NCBI RefSeq assembly: GCF_001921215.1
Contig: NZ_MSIF01000005.1
Span: forward strand, 310,001 to 374,000
Source of the DNA: Actinophytocola xinjiangensis
GTDB lineage: Bacteria; Actinomycetota; Actinomycetes; Mycobacteriales; Pseudonocardiaceae
DNA length: 64,000 nt
Direction of reading: 5' to 3'
Notes under the pieces: generated by a model
What the model was told of the DNA's origin: nothing
The model's input: the letters and a program-made list of their open reading frames with translations, nothing else
Databases searched by the model: none
Shown here: positions 1 to 8,914 of the stretch, one piece after another
Layout of the letters: each line of letters begins with the position of its first letter
How positions within the stretch are numbered: position 1 is the stretch's first letter
Translations under genes and position numbers: made by a program

Positions 1-215
1 CGGATGATCTCGCCGCAGACACCGAAGTCCGCCGGCCGGTCGGGCCGCCCCGGCCCCGGCGAGATGATCACGTTGTCGTAGCCGGCGAGGTCGGCCGGCG
101 CCCAGCCCGGCTGGTCGTTGCGCACCACGTCGGGCCGTGCACCGGTCACCGCACCGACGAGGTGCACCAGGTTGACGGTGAACGAGTCGTGGTTGTCGAC
201 CACCAGGGTGCGCAC
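1..215 (-). CDS. PabA/TrpG-like glutamine amidotransferase, N-terminal part (runs off the window)
   Basis: The visible 71 residues open with LVVDNHDSFTVNLVHLVG, the hallmark N-terminus of class I glutamine amidotransferases that feed ammonia to chorismate enzymes (PabA, TrpG, PhzE-type). They reach the oxyanion-hole motif SPGPGRP. The catalytic Cys and His would lie beyond position 1. GTG at 215 is chosen because homology starts there; the frame is open to about 290 but upstream residues look unlike the family. It could be a stand-alone PabA or the front of a PabA-PabB fusion, and the window cannot decide. It follows the methyltransferase on the same strand after about 165 bases in which nothing is recognised. 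Confidence 0.75.
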   Translation of the reverse strand, partial: MRTLVVDNHDSFTVNLVHLVGAVTGARPDVVRNDQPGWAPADLAGYDNVIISPGPGRPDRPADFGVCGEII

Positions 216-379
216 GCCCGGAGCGTGACCGATCGGTGGGGTGGCGCGCAAGGACGTGGGACTGGCCGATGACGTGGGCCTCCGCTCCCGTCACCGGCCA
301 GGGTGCTTCCATGGTGACCTGGGCCACGCCGGTGGACAACGCGGCTCGACCACCGCTCGACGCCGACGAACCTCAACAG

Positions 380-1096
380 CTAGCGGCGCTCACCAGGTCG
401 TCCGGGGGCGGTGGCGGCGACCAGGAACATCGGCATCGCCACGAACAGCCGGTCCCGTTCGGCCCGGTCGCGCTGTTCGGCGAGCCAGTCGGGCGGCGCG
501 TCCAGCGTGCCGAGCACCGGCAGGCTCTCCGGCCCGGTGAACACGGCGGTCACCACCTCGACGACCGGATCGGTGAACCCCGCGTCGAGCAGCAGCGCGC
601 GGTAGGCCCGCGCGACCCTCGGTGAGGCCACCCGGTCGGCCCGCCGCGCCACGATCCGCCTGGTCGTCGCCGGGTCGTCGGAGTCGATGACCATCGTGTC
701 CCAGTCCTGGCCGAGCAGCACGGCCCGGCCGCCGGGGGCCAGCACCCGCCGGGCCTCGCGCACCGCGTCGGCCGGGCGGTCCAGCGCGTGCAGCACCTTG
801 TCCGCCCGGTACCCGCCGACCGTGCCGTCGTCGAACGGCAGCGCCAGCGCGTCCCCGGCACGGAAGCGCGGACCCCAGCGTTGCCGCGCGGCGGTCAGCA
901 TCCCCTCGTCGAGGTCGACGCCCACGGCGTTCGCGCCGCGTTCGGTCAGTTCGGCGACCGCCCGGCCGCCGCCGCAGCCCACGTCCACCACGACCTGGTC
1001 GCGGACCTCCCCCAACAGCTCGTAACTGCGTTCCCGCACCTCCACGGCCCAGGGCATCCGCTCGGCGAGGTCCAACACGGCCAACAGGTTCGACAT
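380..1096 (-). CDS. class I SAM-dependent methyltransferase
   Basis: This 238-residue protein has the Rossmann methyltransferase core: motif I VVDVGCGGG near residue 38, the acidic end of beta-2 at VGVDLDEGM, and motif GDALALPF near residue 80. It therefore binds S-adenosylmethionine; the acceptor is unknown, and the fold resembles UbiE/small-molecule methyltransferases. ATG at 1096 lies only 8 bases after a candidate -10 element, so the transcript may be leaderless. It is transcribed away from the DHA2 exporter, and both promoters carry MerR-style dyads, so the two genes may respond to the same signal. The PabA-like gene downstream could be in the same transcript. Confidence 0.9.
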   Translation of the reverse strand: MSNLLAVLDLAERMPWAVEVRERSYELLGEVRDQVVVDVGCGGGRAVAELTERGANAVGVDLDEGMLTAARQRWGPRFRAGDALALPFDDGTVGGYRADKVLHALDRPADAVREARRVLAPGGRAVLLGQDWDTMVIDSDDPATTRRIVARRADRVASPRVARAYRALLLDAGFTDPVVEVVTAVFTGPESLPVLGTLDAPPDWLAEQRDRAERDRLFVAMPMFLVAATAPGRPGERR

Positions 1097-1103
1097 ACCG
1101 ACG

Positions 1104-1134
1104 ATGGTGCGACCTCAGGTCGACCTGAAGTCAA
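1104..1134 (-). promoter_or_regulatory. MerR-type promoter of the methyltransferase gene
   Basis: On the minus strand TTGACT (1134-1129) is followed by a 19-base spacer and CACCAT (1109-1104). A dyad fills the spacer: GACCTCAGGTC (1111-1121) against GACCTGAAGTC (1122-1132), matching at 10 of 11 positions, with a perfect 14-base core at 1115-1128. An over-long 19-base spacer holding a dyad is the signature of promoters activated by MerR-family proteins. The start codon at 1096 is 8 bases after the -10. Confidence 0.6.
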
Positions 1135-1143
1135 ACCCGGGAA

Positions 1144-1174
1144 TTGACCTCGACCTTGGTCGAGATCTCAGGAT
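1144..1174 (+). promoter_or_regulatory. MerR-type promoter of the DHA2 exporter gene
   Basis: TTGACC (1144-1149) is separated by 19 bases from CAGGAT (1169-1174). The dyad GACCTCGACC (1146-1155) / GGTCGAGATC (1158-1167) has arms matching at 9 of 10 positions; the inner 7-base arms (1149-1155, 1158-1164) are perfect. Both divergent sites share the outer half-site GACCTC. The gene's ATG at 1183 is 8 bases past the -10. The MerR gene at 2702 is the obvious candidate regulator. Confidence 0.6.
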
Positions 1175-1182
1175 GTGGGGTC

Positions 1183-2694
1183 ATGACGACACGCAGCGGA
1201 GAGGAAGCCGCCCTCGCCGGCCGCCGGGAGTGGATCGGCCTCGCGGTCCTCGCGCTCCCCGCGCTGCTCGCCTCGCTGGAGCTCACGGTCACCAACCTCG
1301 CCCTGCCCTCGATCGCCGGGGACCTGCTGGCGAGCGGCACCCAGTTGCTGTGGACCGTGGACCTCTACGCGTTCCTGCTCGCCGGGTCGCTGATCATGAT
1401 GGGTGCCTGGGGCGACCGGATCGGCCGCCGGCGGGTCCTGCTGGTCGGGTCGGCCGGCTACGGCGCGGCGTCGCTGCTGGCGGCCTACGCGACCAGCATC
1501 GAGATGCTGATCACCGCGCGCGGGCTGATGGGCATCGCCGGCGCCACCCTGATGCCCTCGACGCTGGCGCTGGCGACCGCGCTGTTCCCCCACCCCCGGC
1601 AGCGGGCGACCGCGATCGCCGTGATCGTCGCCAGCGTGTCGGCCGGCACGGCCATCGGGCCGCTGGTCGGCGGTTGGCTGCTCGACCGGTTCTGGTGGGG
1701 CTCGGCGTTCCTGCTGGCCGTGCCGGTGATGGCGGTGCTCCTGGTCCTGGTTCCGGTGCTGGTGCCCCGGGACCGGGGAACCGGCCGGGGCCGGCTGGAC
1801 GTGCTGAGCGCGCTGCTGTCGCTCGCGGCGGTGCTGCCGGTGGTGTTCGGCATCAAGCGGGTCGCCGCCGACGGCCTGTCCTGGACCGCCGTGCTGGCCG
1901 TCGCCGTGGGCGTCGCGGCGGCGGTGGTGTTCGCCGTGCGGCAGCGGCGGCTGCCCGAACCGTTCGTCGACCTCGGCCTGTTCCGCGACCGGACGTTCGC
2001 GACCGCGGGCGCGACCCTGGCGTTGGGCATCTTCGTGCTGTGGGGCTCGAACTACGCGATCGCCCAGTACCTCCAGCAGGTGGCGGAGCTCTCACCGCTG
2101 CGGGCCGGGCTGTGGACGGCGCCGTCCGCGTTCGGCGTGATCGCCGGCTCGACGCTGGCGCCGCGCCTGGCCCGCCGGTTCCGCCCGACCTCGGTCATCG
2201 GCGCCGGTCTGGTGCTCTCGGCCGCCGGCTACGCGACCCTGACCCAGGTCGGCGGTGCGCACGGGCTCGCCGTCCTGGTCACCGGGGCCGTGATCGTCTC
2301 GGCCGGTCTCGGCCCGATGATGGCCCTGTCGACCGACCTGATGATCAGTTCGGCACCGCCGGCGCGGACCGGGGCCGCCGCCGCGATCGCCAGCACCACC
2401 CCGCAGCTCGGTGGCGCGTTCGGCATCGCCGTGCTGGGCAGCGTCATCGCCGCCACCTACCGCGCCGTCGTCGAGGGCACCGCGCCGGCCGGCACCCCGG
2501 CGACCACGCTCACCGCGTTCGAGGAGAGCCTCGGCGCCACCGCCCGGCTGCCGGACGCGGCTGCCCTGCTCACCCCGGCCCGGGACGCGTTCACCACCGG
2601 TTTCCAGGTCGCGGCCGGGGTCAGCGTCCTGGTCACGGCGGCGGTGGCGACCGCCGTCATCCTGCTGGGACGACGCGGGCGGCGTGTGGCTTGA
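1183..2694 (+). CDS. DHA2-family MFS drug exporter
   Basis: This protein of about 503 residues is almost entirely hydrophobic helices, consistent with the 14-helix DHA2 (QacA/SmvA-like) group of proton-driven exporters. Visible marks are ALPALLASLELTVTNLALP in helix 1, the loop motif GDRIGRRRVLL between helices 2 and 3, and ASVSAGTAIGPLVGGWLL (antiporter motif C) in helix 5. ATG at 1183 is preferred over upstream TTG codons because it follows the predicted promoter directly and the helix-1 homology begins soon after. The MerR regulator starts 7 bases after the stop, giving an exporter-regulator unit. The substrate is unknown; multidrug export is the family expectation. Confidence 0.9.
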   Translation: MTTRSGEEAALAGRREWIGLAVLALPALLASLELTVTNLALPSIAGDLLASGTQLLWTVDLYAFLLAGSLIMMGAWGDRIGRRRVLLVGSAGYGAASLLAAYATSIEMLITARGLMGIAGATLMPSTLALATALFPHPRQRATAIAVIVASVSAGTAIGPLVGGWLLDRFWWGSAFLLAVPVMAVLLVLVPVLVPRDRGTGRGRLDVLSALLSLAAVLPVVFGIKRVAADGLSWTAVLAVAVGVAAAVVFAVRQRRLPEPFVDLGLFRDRTFATAGATLALGIFVLWGSNYAIAQYLQQVAELSPLRAGLWTAPSAFGVIAGSTLAPRLARRFRPTSVIGAGLVLSAAGYATLTQVGGAHGLAVLVTGAVIVSAGLGPMMALSTDLMISSAPPARTGAAAAIASTTPQLGGAFGIAVLGSVIAATYRAVVEGTAPAGTPATTLTAFEESLGATARLPDAAALLTPARDAFTTGFQVAAGVSVLVTAAVATAVILLGRRGRRVA

Positions 2695-2701
2695 TGGAGG
2701 T

Positions 2702-3115
2702 ATGACCGCACACGAGCTGACGATCGGTGAGGTGGCCGACCGGTTCGGGCTGCCCACCCACGTGCTGCGCCACTGGGAGGCCGAGGGCCTGCTGAGGCCG
2801 GACCGCACGGCGAGCACCCACCGCCGCTACGGCACCGACGACCTGTACCGGATCGCGTCGATCCTCAACGCCAAGGAGGCCGGCCTGTCGCTGCCCGACA
2901 TCCGCGCGCTGCTGACCGCCACGGACCCGGTGTCACGCAAGGAGGTGCTCGCCCGCCAGCGGCGGCTGCTGGCCGAGCGGCTGGCCAGGACCACCGCGGC
3001 GCTGCGCCTGGTGGAGGGCGCCATCGAGTGCACCCACGAGGACATCACCACCTGCCCGAACTACCGTGCCAGGGTCGACCTGCGGCTGCGAGAATCGGCC
3101 CATGTCACTGGGTGA
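2702..3115 (+). CDS. MerR-family transcriptional regulator
   Basis: This 137-residue protein has the winged-helix start TIGEVADRFGLPTHVLRHWE (residues 6-25), followed by the second helix-turn-helix region (YRIASILNAKEAGLSLPDI) and a dimerising coiled coil around residues 75-110. The C-terminus has two cysteines (IECTHEDITTC), compatible with metal or thiol sensing, though the effector cannot be read from sequence. ATG at 2702 follows AGG in TGGAGGT. It sits just behind the DHA2 exporter and probably binds the dyads at 1111-1132 and 1146-1167. Its end overlaps the next gene by 14 bases. Confidence 0.9.
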   Translation: MTAHELTIGEVADRFGLPTHVLRHWEAEGLLRPDRTASTHRRYGTDDLYRIASILNAKEAGLSLPDIRALLTATDPVSRKEVLARQRRLLAERLARTTAALRLVEGAIECTHEDITTCPNYRARVDLRLRESAHVTG

Positions 3116-3791
3116 TCCCGGCCGGTTCTGGGCCGCGTCGGCGACCTCCACGCTGCCCCGGCACCCGGCCCCGGACCTGACCGACCGGACCGCGTTCGTG
3201 ACCTACGTCGAGGTCCGAGGGCCCCGCTGGCAGGTCCCGGCGCTGCTCGGTGGGCTGGCGGTGTTCTGCGTCGCCTACTCGGTCGTGTCCGACACCGCCC
3301 CGGTGGTGCTGTGGGCGCTGGCCGGCACGCTCGCGCTGGCCGCGGCCGGGGCGCTGCTGTGGGACAGCCGCACCCGGGTCGGCGCCTACGAGCGGGCGCA
3401 CACCCGGTTCGTCGAGCACGGGGTGCTCGCCCAGGCGTACTGGACTCCGCTGGACGTCGGGCACGAGAGCTTCCGCCCGGCGGCCGTCCTCATCGACGCC
3501 GGCCTGCCGGACGAGCGGGCGGCGCGGCTGCGGGCGGCGTTCGCCGGCTGGATCACCGAGGTCGTCGCCGACCCCGGGCTCGCGGCCGACGTCAAGGCCT
3601 GGTTCCGCGTCGGGCACGGCGTCAACACCAGCGAGGACCTGTTCGGCCCCGACGCCACCGGCGGCTACCTGACCGGCCCGCTGGCCCTGAGCCACTGGAA
3701 GGTCCTGCTCCCGGCGGGCAACTCGTGGCGGATCCTGGACGTGCGGCACCCGGACGAGCCGGCCGGGGCGCCGCCGGACATCACCGGCTGA
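3102..3791 (+). CDS. membrane protein of unknown function
   Basis: I do not recognise this 229-residue protein. Residues about 45-65 and 68-86 form two hydrophobic helices (VPALLGGLAVFCVAYSVV; PVVLWALAGTLALAAAGALL). They separate a short N-terminal part from a soluble C-terminal part of about 140 residues with no motif I can name. ATG at 3102 overlaps the MerR gene's end, suggesting coupled translation. Its last 11 bases overlap the end of the convergent P450 gene. Confidence 0.7.
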   Translation: MSLGDPGRFWAASATSTLPRHPAPDLTDRTAFVTYVEVRGPRWQVPALLGGLAVFCVAYSVVSDTAPVVLWALAGTLALAAAGALLWDSRTRVGAYERAHTRFVEHGVLAQAYWTPLDVGHESFRPAAVLIDAGLPDERAARLRAAFAGWITEVVADPGLAADVKAWFRVGHGVNTSEDLFGPDATGGYLTGPLALSHWKVLLPAGNSWRILDVRHPDEPAGAPPDITG

Positions 3792-5109
3792 CCACCCCGT
3801 CGAACCTCAGCGCGAGCGCCCGGTTGGGGCCCAGCGTGATGTTGGTCGGCCGGGCGCGCGGGACGGCCCTGGCGCGGTCGTCGGCGGGCATCGAGAACCG
3901 GGCGGCGGCGATCACCGAGCCGAGCACCACCCGCAGCTCGTACTCGCCGAACGTGGCGCCGATACAGCGCCGGTTCCCGCCGCCGAAGGGCACGTACTCG
4001 GTCGGTTTCGGTTTCCGCTCGACGAACCGGTCCGGGCGGAACACGAACGGCTCCGGCCACACCTCGGGGTTGCGGTGCAGCAGCGAGGGCGCGACGGCCG
4101 CGGTGTCCCCGGCGACCAGGTCGACGCCCTGGTACCGCCACGGCCCCACCAGCTGGCGCGCCACGATCGGCACCACCGGGTGCAGCCGCAGCGCCTCCTG
4201 GCAGACCGCGCCGAGGTAGGGCTGGGCGGCGAGGTCGGCCGGGTCCGGGTGGTCGCCGAGCGGGGCCAGCTCGTCGGCCAGCCGCGCGGCCAGGTCGGGC
4301 TCGCGGTGCAGGTGGTAGAGCGCCCAGGCCAGTGTGGTGGCGGTGGTCTCGTGCCCGGCGACGACCATGGTGCGCAGCTCGTCGAGCAGCTCGCCGTCGG
4401 ACAGGCCGGAGCCGTCCTCGTAGCGCGCGGACAGCAGCAGCGACAGGATGTCCTCGCGGCCCTCGACGCCGCTGGCCCGGCGCTGTTCGATCTCGGTGGT
4501 GAGCAGCGCGTCGAACTCGGCCAGCCGCGCCCGCAGCCGCGACACCGCCCCCAGCCGGCCGACGGTGTTGCGGTAGGCGGGCATGACCAGCTTCGCGCTG
4601 TAGCCGTGCAGGAGTTTCGCCGTGGCGGCGGCGAACCGCGCGCCTCTGGTCTCGTCGGCCACCCCGAAGATCGCCCGGACGATCACCCGCAGCGTCACCT
4701 GCTGGCCGAACTCCAGCAGGTCCACGGTCTGCCCGGCCTGCCAGCCGGCGACCTGGGCGACGGTGGCCGCGCGCATGGTCTCGCCGTAGCCTCGGATCCG
4801 TTCGCCGTGGAACGCGGGGGCGAGCAGCCGCCGCTCCCGCCGGTGCGCCTCGCCGTCGATCATGATCAGCGATCCCGGCCCGAGCAGCGGCTCCACCATG
4901 TTCGGCCGGGCCACCGCGAACAGCTCCAGCGGGCCGGAGAACAGCTCGCGGGCCGCCTCCGGTTTTCCGCTGATCACCATCCGGCCGGACCCGGGTACCC
5001 GCACCACGACCGGGTCACCGAACAGGTCCTTCTGCCGGCGCAGGAACCCCTCCGGGTCCGACGCCACGGTGGCGACGTTCAGCGCCGCCCTCATGACCTT
5101 GACCATCAC
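3781..5109 (-). CDS. cytochrome P450
   Basis: This 442-residue protein is a normal-length bacterial P450. All hallmarks are present: the oxygen-binding I-helix AGHETTATT (about residues 246-254), ExxR as EALR, the PERF-like region FRPDRF, and the heme-thiolate loop FGGGNRRCIG with its Cys. The sequence style (HRRERRLLAPAFHGERI) resembles the CYP110/CYP102-like bacterial classes that hydroxylate lipids or terpenes; the substrate is unknown. No ferredoxin or reductase is adjacent, so electrons must come from elsewhere. A strong hairpin separates it from nuoD upstream. It shares class but not close identity with the P450 at 32514-33890. Confidence 0.95.
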   Translation of the reverse strand: MMVKVMRAALNVATVASDPEGFLRRQKDLFGDPVVVRVPGSGRMVISGKPEAARELFSGPLELFAVARPNMVEPLLGPGSLIMIDGEAHRRERRLLAPAFHGERIRGYGETMRAATVAQVAGWQAGQTVDLLEFGQQVTLRVIVRAIFGVADETRGARFAAATAKLLHGYSAKLVMPAYRNTVGRLGAVSRLRARLAEFDALLTTEIEQRRASGVEGREDILSLLLSARYEDGSGLSDGELLDELRTMVVAGHETTATTLAWALYHLHREPDLAARLADELAPLGDHPDPADLAAQPYLGAVCQEALRLHPVVPIVARQLVGPWRYQGVDLVAGDTAAVAPSLLHRNPEVWPEPFVFRPDRFVERKPKPTEYVPFGGGNRRCIGATFGEYELRVVLGSVIAAARFSMPADDRARAVPRARPTNITLGPNRALALRFDGVVSR

Positions 5110-5148
5110 GCCCCCAGTGCGTGCTCGCGGTCGGAAAGACGCACGTGT

Positions 5149-5171
5149 CCCTGATCCCTGTGGGATCAGGG
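5149..5171 (-). terminator. hairpin directly after nuoD
   Basis: CCCTGATCCC (5149-5158) pairs perfectly with GGGATCAGGG (5162-5171) around a three-base loop. The hairpin begins two bases after the nuoD stop codon and lacks a U-tract, as is usual in high-G+C actinobacteria. It should insulate the P450 gene from nuoD transcription. Confidence 0.7.
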
Positions 5172-5172
5172 A

Positions 5173-6516
5173 TCAGCGGTCGACGCCGCCCATGACCGGG
5201 TCGATGGACGCCAGCGCGGCGATCGCGTCGGCGACCAGACCGCCCTCGGCCATCGCCGGCATCGACTGGAGGTTCACGTAGCTTGGGTCGCGCACGTGGA
5301 CGCGCATCGGCCTGGTGCCGCCGTCGGACACGACGTGGTAGCCCAGCTCGCCGCGCGGCGACTCGACCGGGACGAACACCTGCCCGGCCGGCACCGAGAA
5401 GCCCTCGGTCACCAGCTTGAAGTGGTGGATGAGCGACTCCATCGACTGGCCCATGATCTTGCGGACGTGCTCCAGGGAGTTGCCCATGCCGTCGGAGCCG
5501 ATGCTCAGCTTGGCCGGCCAGGCGATCTTGCCGTCCTCGACCATGACCGGACCCGGCTCCTTGAGCCGCCGCACGCACTGCTTGATGATCCGCAGCGACT
5601 GGCGCATCTCCTCGATGCGCAGCAGGTAGCGGGCGAACGCGTCGGCCTCGGTGGTGGTCGGCACCTCGAAGTCGTAGTCCTCGTAGCCGCACACCGGCTC
5701 GATCTTGCGCAGGTCCCACGCCAGGCCGGCCGAGCGCAGCAGCGGGCCGCTGGCGCCGAGCGCGAGGCACGCGTCCAGCGGCAGGTAGCCGATGCCCTGG
5801 AGCCGGTTGCGCCAGATCGGCTGGCCGGTCAGCAGCTTGTCGAAGTCCGGCAGCCGCTGGTGCATGACCTTGAGGAACTGGTTGATGTGCGCGGCGGCGT
5901 CCTCGGGCAGGTCCTGGGCGACGCCGCCGGGCCGGATGAACGCGTGGTTCATCCGCAGGCCGGTGAGGTGCTCCAGGAGGTGCAGGACCTCCTCGCGCTC
6001 ACGGAAACCGATGGTCATCGCGGTGATGGCGCCGAGCTCCATGCCACCGGCGCCGATGGACACCAGGTGCGAGCCGATGCGGCTGATCTCCATCAGCAGG
6101 ACGCGGATGACCTGCGCGCGGGCCGGCGCCTCGATGCCGAGCAGCTTCTCCACCGACAGGCAGTAGGCCGTCTCGTTGTGCAGCGGCGACAGGTAGTCCA
6201 TGCGGGTCACGAAGGTGACGCCCTGGGTCCACGTGCGGTACTCGAGGTTCTTCTCGATGCCGGTGTGCAGGTAGCCGATGACCAGGCGGCACTGGGTGAC
6301 CGTCTCGCCCTCCAGCTCCATGACCATCCGCAGCACACCGTGCGACGACGGGTGGATCGGCCCCATGTTGATCACGATGCGGCCGTCGTCGACGTACTCC
6401 GTCTCGGCGAAGTCCTCCCACGCGGCGACGCTGTGCACCGGTCCTTCGGTGGTCATCCGGGCCGGCGCGTACGGCGTCTCCGTCTGGTCCACGGCCTCCG
6501 CGATCTTCTCACCCAT
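5173..6516 (-). CDS. nuoD: NADH-quinone oxidoreductase subunit D (orphan nuoD)
   Basis: This protein of about 447 residues is a full-length NuoD/49-kDa subunit of respiratory complex I, the core peripheral-arm subunit lining the quinone pocket. [14 protein letters not shown] (quinone-site His), [11 protein letters not shown] and [15 protein letters not shown] are all intact. ATG at 6516 begins [13 protein letters not shown]; the open frame upstream to 6639 encodes unrelated residues. The flanking genes are not nuo genes, so this copy lies outside a nuo operon. It may be a second nuoD replacing or duplicating the main copy, or have been moved by rearrangement. The protein shows no sign of decay. 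Confidence 0.93.
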   Translation of the reverse strand: MGEKIAEAVDQTETPYAPARMTTEGPVHSVAAWEDFAETEYVDDGRIVINMGPIHPSSHGVLRMVMELEGETVTQCRLVIGYLHTGIEKNLEYRTWTQGVTFVTRMDYLSPLHNETAYCLSVEKLLGIEAPARAQVIRVLLMEISRIGSHLVSIGAGGMELGAITAMTIGFREREEVLHLLEHLTGLRMNHAFIRPGGVAQDLPEDAAAHINQFLKVMHQRLPDFDKLLTGQPIWRNRLQGIGYLPLDACLALGASGPLLRSAGLAWDLRKIEPVCGYEDYDFEVPTTTEADAFARYLLRIEEMRQSLRIIKQCVRRLKEPGPVMVEDGKIAWPAKLSIGSDGMGNSLEHVRKIMGQSMESLIHHFKLVTEGFSVPAGQVFVPVESPRGELGYHVVSDGGTRPMRVHVRDPSYVNLQSMPAMAEGGLVADAIAALASIDPVMGGVDR

Positions 6517-6751
6517 ACCGCGATGGTAACGAACGCCCACGTGGCCCCGGCAGCGACGCCGCCCGGCACACACCGTCGACCGGCGGGCACTCGGGGTCAC
6601 CCCGCCCGGGTGTCCCCGGTGTCCGGTTTCGCCGGCCACTCGTGGACGCCCCGGCGGTGGCGTGGGCGCGCGCCGGACCCACCTTTACCAAGATCGATCT
6701 CGTGATCCTGGCTATGCTGCCCCGACGAGCCGTCGTGAGGAGCGATGTCCG

Positions 6752-8237
6752 GTGGATGCGCTACGACCAGGCGATCCGGACCGGATCGGCGACTACACGA
6801 CCGTCGCCCGCCTCGGCAGCGGCGCCATGGGTTCGGTCTACCTGGCCCGCTCCCCCGGCGGCCGCGAGGTGGCGGTGAAGCTGGTCCGCCCCGAACTGGC
6901 CGACGACGACGACTTCCGCACCCGCTTCCGCCACGAGGTCGCCGCGATGCGCGCGGTGGGCGGGTTCTGGACCGCCGCCGTGGTGGACGCCGACCCCGAC
7001 GCAGCGGTTCCGTGGCTGGCCAGCGAGTACGTCCCCGGCCCCACCCTGCACACGGCCGTCGCCACCCAGGGCCCGCTGCCCGAGCCCGAGGCCCGCGCGC
7101 TGGCCGCCGGCCTCGCCGAGGCCCTGCGCGCCATCCACGCCGCCGGCCTGATCCACCGCGACCTCAAGCCCGCCAACGTCCTCCTGGCCCCCACCGGCCC
7201 TCGAGTGATCGACTTCGGCATCGCGAGAACCCTCGACGGCCCCGGTCTGACCGCCACCGGCCTGGTGGTGGGCACCCCCCCACTACCTGTCCCCCGAACA
7301 GATCCAGGGCGACCCGCTGACCCCCGCGAGCGACATCCACGCCCTGGGCGCCGTCCTGGTCCACGCCACCACCGGCGAACCCCCGTTCGGCTCCGGTCCC
7401 GTCCCCGCCCTCCTCTACCGCATAGTCCACGGCACTCCCACTCTCGACCACGTCCCTGACTCCCTGCGCGCCCTGATCACCCACTGCCTCAACCGCGACC
7501 CCACGACCCGCCCCACCACCACCGACCTGCTCACCGCACTGTCCCGGCCGCCCGACCCGAGCCCCACCACCGCGCACCTCGACACCCCGCACCCCGACAC
7601 CGCGGCGCCCCACCCCGACAACGAACCACCCACCTCGACAGCACGTCCCCGGACACTCCCGTACACCTCGCACCCCCACGAGATCCCCAATCCCCCGACC
7701 CAGGCCCGCACCAGGCTCGACACCACACCCCCGCCGGCCCCCGCCGCGACGGAAACCTTCCGCACCGGCGGCCGTCTCCGCGCGGCGTTGACGCTGGCCG
7801 TCCTCGGTACCTGCACCACTCTCCTGGGCAACGCCACGGCTTCCAGCCTCTCCGTCACCGACCTCACCACGGCGGCGGTGACCGCCGCCCTCACCCTCGG
7901 CTTCGCCCTCCCTTCCCTCTACCAGCTGTGGCGCCTGCTCCGCCCCCGCCGCCGTCTCCAGGTCTCCCCCACCGGCCTCACCGTCCGCCACGGCCGGCGG
8001 ACCCACCACCTCCCGTGGTCCACGATCGCCAGAACCCACATCACCAACGACCACTACCGCCCCTGGCTGCTCGTCACCCCCGCCCCCGGCACCCCACCGT
8101 GGGAACTCGGCCCTCCGATCGACGGCGCCTACCGCGCCTACCCCATCGCCCACGGCGAGTCCCGGCTGTCCCGCAGCCGCCAGCGCGCGGACCTCAGGGA
8201 CGCCCTGGCTCTCCACACCCCGACGCGAGACGCGTGA
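6752..8237 (+). pseudogene. Ser/Thr protein kinase with membrane and PH-like tail, frameshifted at a C7 run
   Basis: Frame 1 starts at GTG 6752 (GAGGAG upstream) and carries a PknB-type kinase N-lobe and catalytic loop: P-loop GSGAMG (22-27), VAVK with Lys43, HRDLKPAN (His135-Arg136-Asp137) and DFG (154-156). At codon 176 the activation segment would continue as GTP-HYLSPEQ. The run at 7275-7281 has seven C where six are needed, so frame 1 turns to Arg/Pro-rich residues. The kinase C-lobe continues in the next frame from 7281 to 8237 (318 residues): C-lobe, Pro/Thr-rich linker, hydrophobic segments near 7780-7930 and a PH-like end. Repaired length would be about 494 residues. The cause may be a sequencing error, a slippage switch or recent loss. 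Confidence 0.8.
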
Positions 8238-8240
8238 CGA

Positions 8241-8914
8241 GGCTGGGCGAGGCCCGGCCGGCCACCACGCGGTCCGCACCCGGCACGAGACGCCAGAAGG
8301 TGAAGGGGACTCGCCAGCCGGCTCCCCAAATAGATCCTATTTCTGATCAACGAGACTGTAAATAATCGCCATCGCTTCAAGTAATTCTCCCCCTGTTGCA
8401 TGACTCGCACGTAATCAAGCCCATTCTCATGACCTATACAATCGCGAGAGATTATGGCCATCCACGGGAAGCAAAACCGCATGCCTGCCTTGATTTCTGG
8501 CACGTTCGACTGAAAGCCGTTCTCGACGCAAAGAGTCCGAAAATATTGCCCAGTTCGCGTTGCACGACAAGTCGTTCGAGCCACGCTGCACCGTTGGATG
8601 GACGACACGCTTCGGCATGAGCTCCGCACAGTCGAGGAGTTGAAGCGTCGCCTCAGACCGCTGGAAGGAGTTGAGCACGCAGAAAGGAGCTGCTGGGTGA
8701 CCCGAGTTGGCCGCAAGCGAAGCTCAAGGCCAAGCTGACACGATCGCGAAAAACGTAGCGCCGTCGAAAGTCATCATCGACAGAACAAGGCCTGCCGCGA
8801 GCAGCACAAACGACAGCGGCCCCATCCCGGAGGACGGAGCCGCTGTCGAACATCTGACCGAGGCGGATCTACTCAAGTCCTGTCCACTTGGACCCGGCTG
8901 AAACAGGGCCACCG
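8241..8914. other. A+T-rich, apparently gene-free stretch beside tRNA-Ala
   Basis: Base composition drops sharply here: 8341-8400 has 26 G+C of 60. No open frame has convincing codon use. One plus-strand stretch near 8550-8690 reads like an eroded helical protein (WMDDTLRHELRTVEELKRR), but no start or continuation fits. The stretch lies just beyond the 3' end of the tRNA-Ala gene, where integrases commonly act, so it may be the remains of an integrated element. I found no second copy of the tRNA 3' end. Confidence 0.5.

Noticed and set aside
3781-5109. A biosynthetic gene cluster for a natural product around the P450, exporter and methyltransferase
   Set aside because: No polyketide, peptide, terpene or RiPP core enzyme is in the window. 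A PabA-like fragment at the edge is suggestive, but the cluster, if any, lies to the left.
8396-8901. Short plus- and minus-strand frames beside tRNA-Ala, one with a helical transposase-like phrase
   Set aside because: No start, no continuous frame and no recognisable catalytic motif; not enough to call a transposase or integrase.
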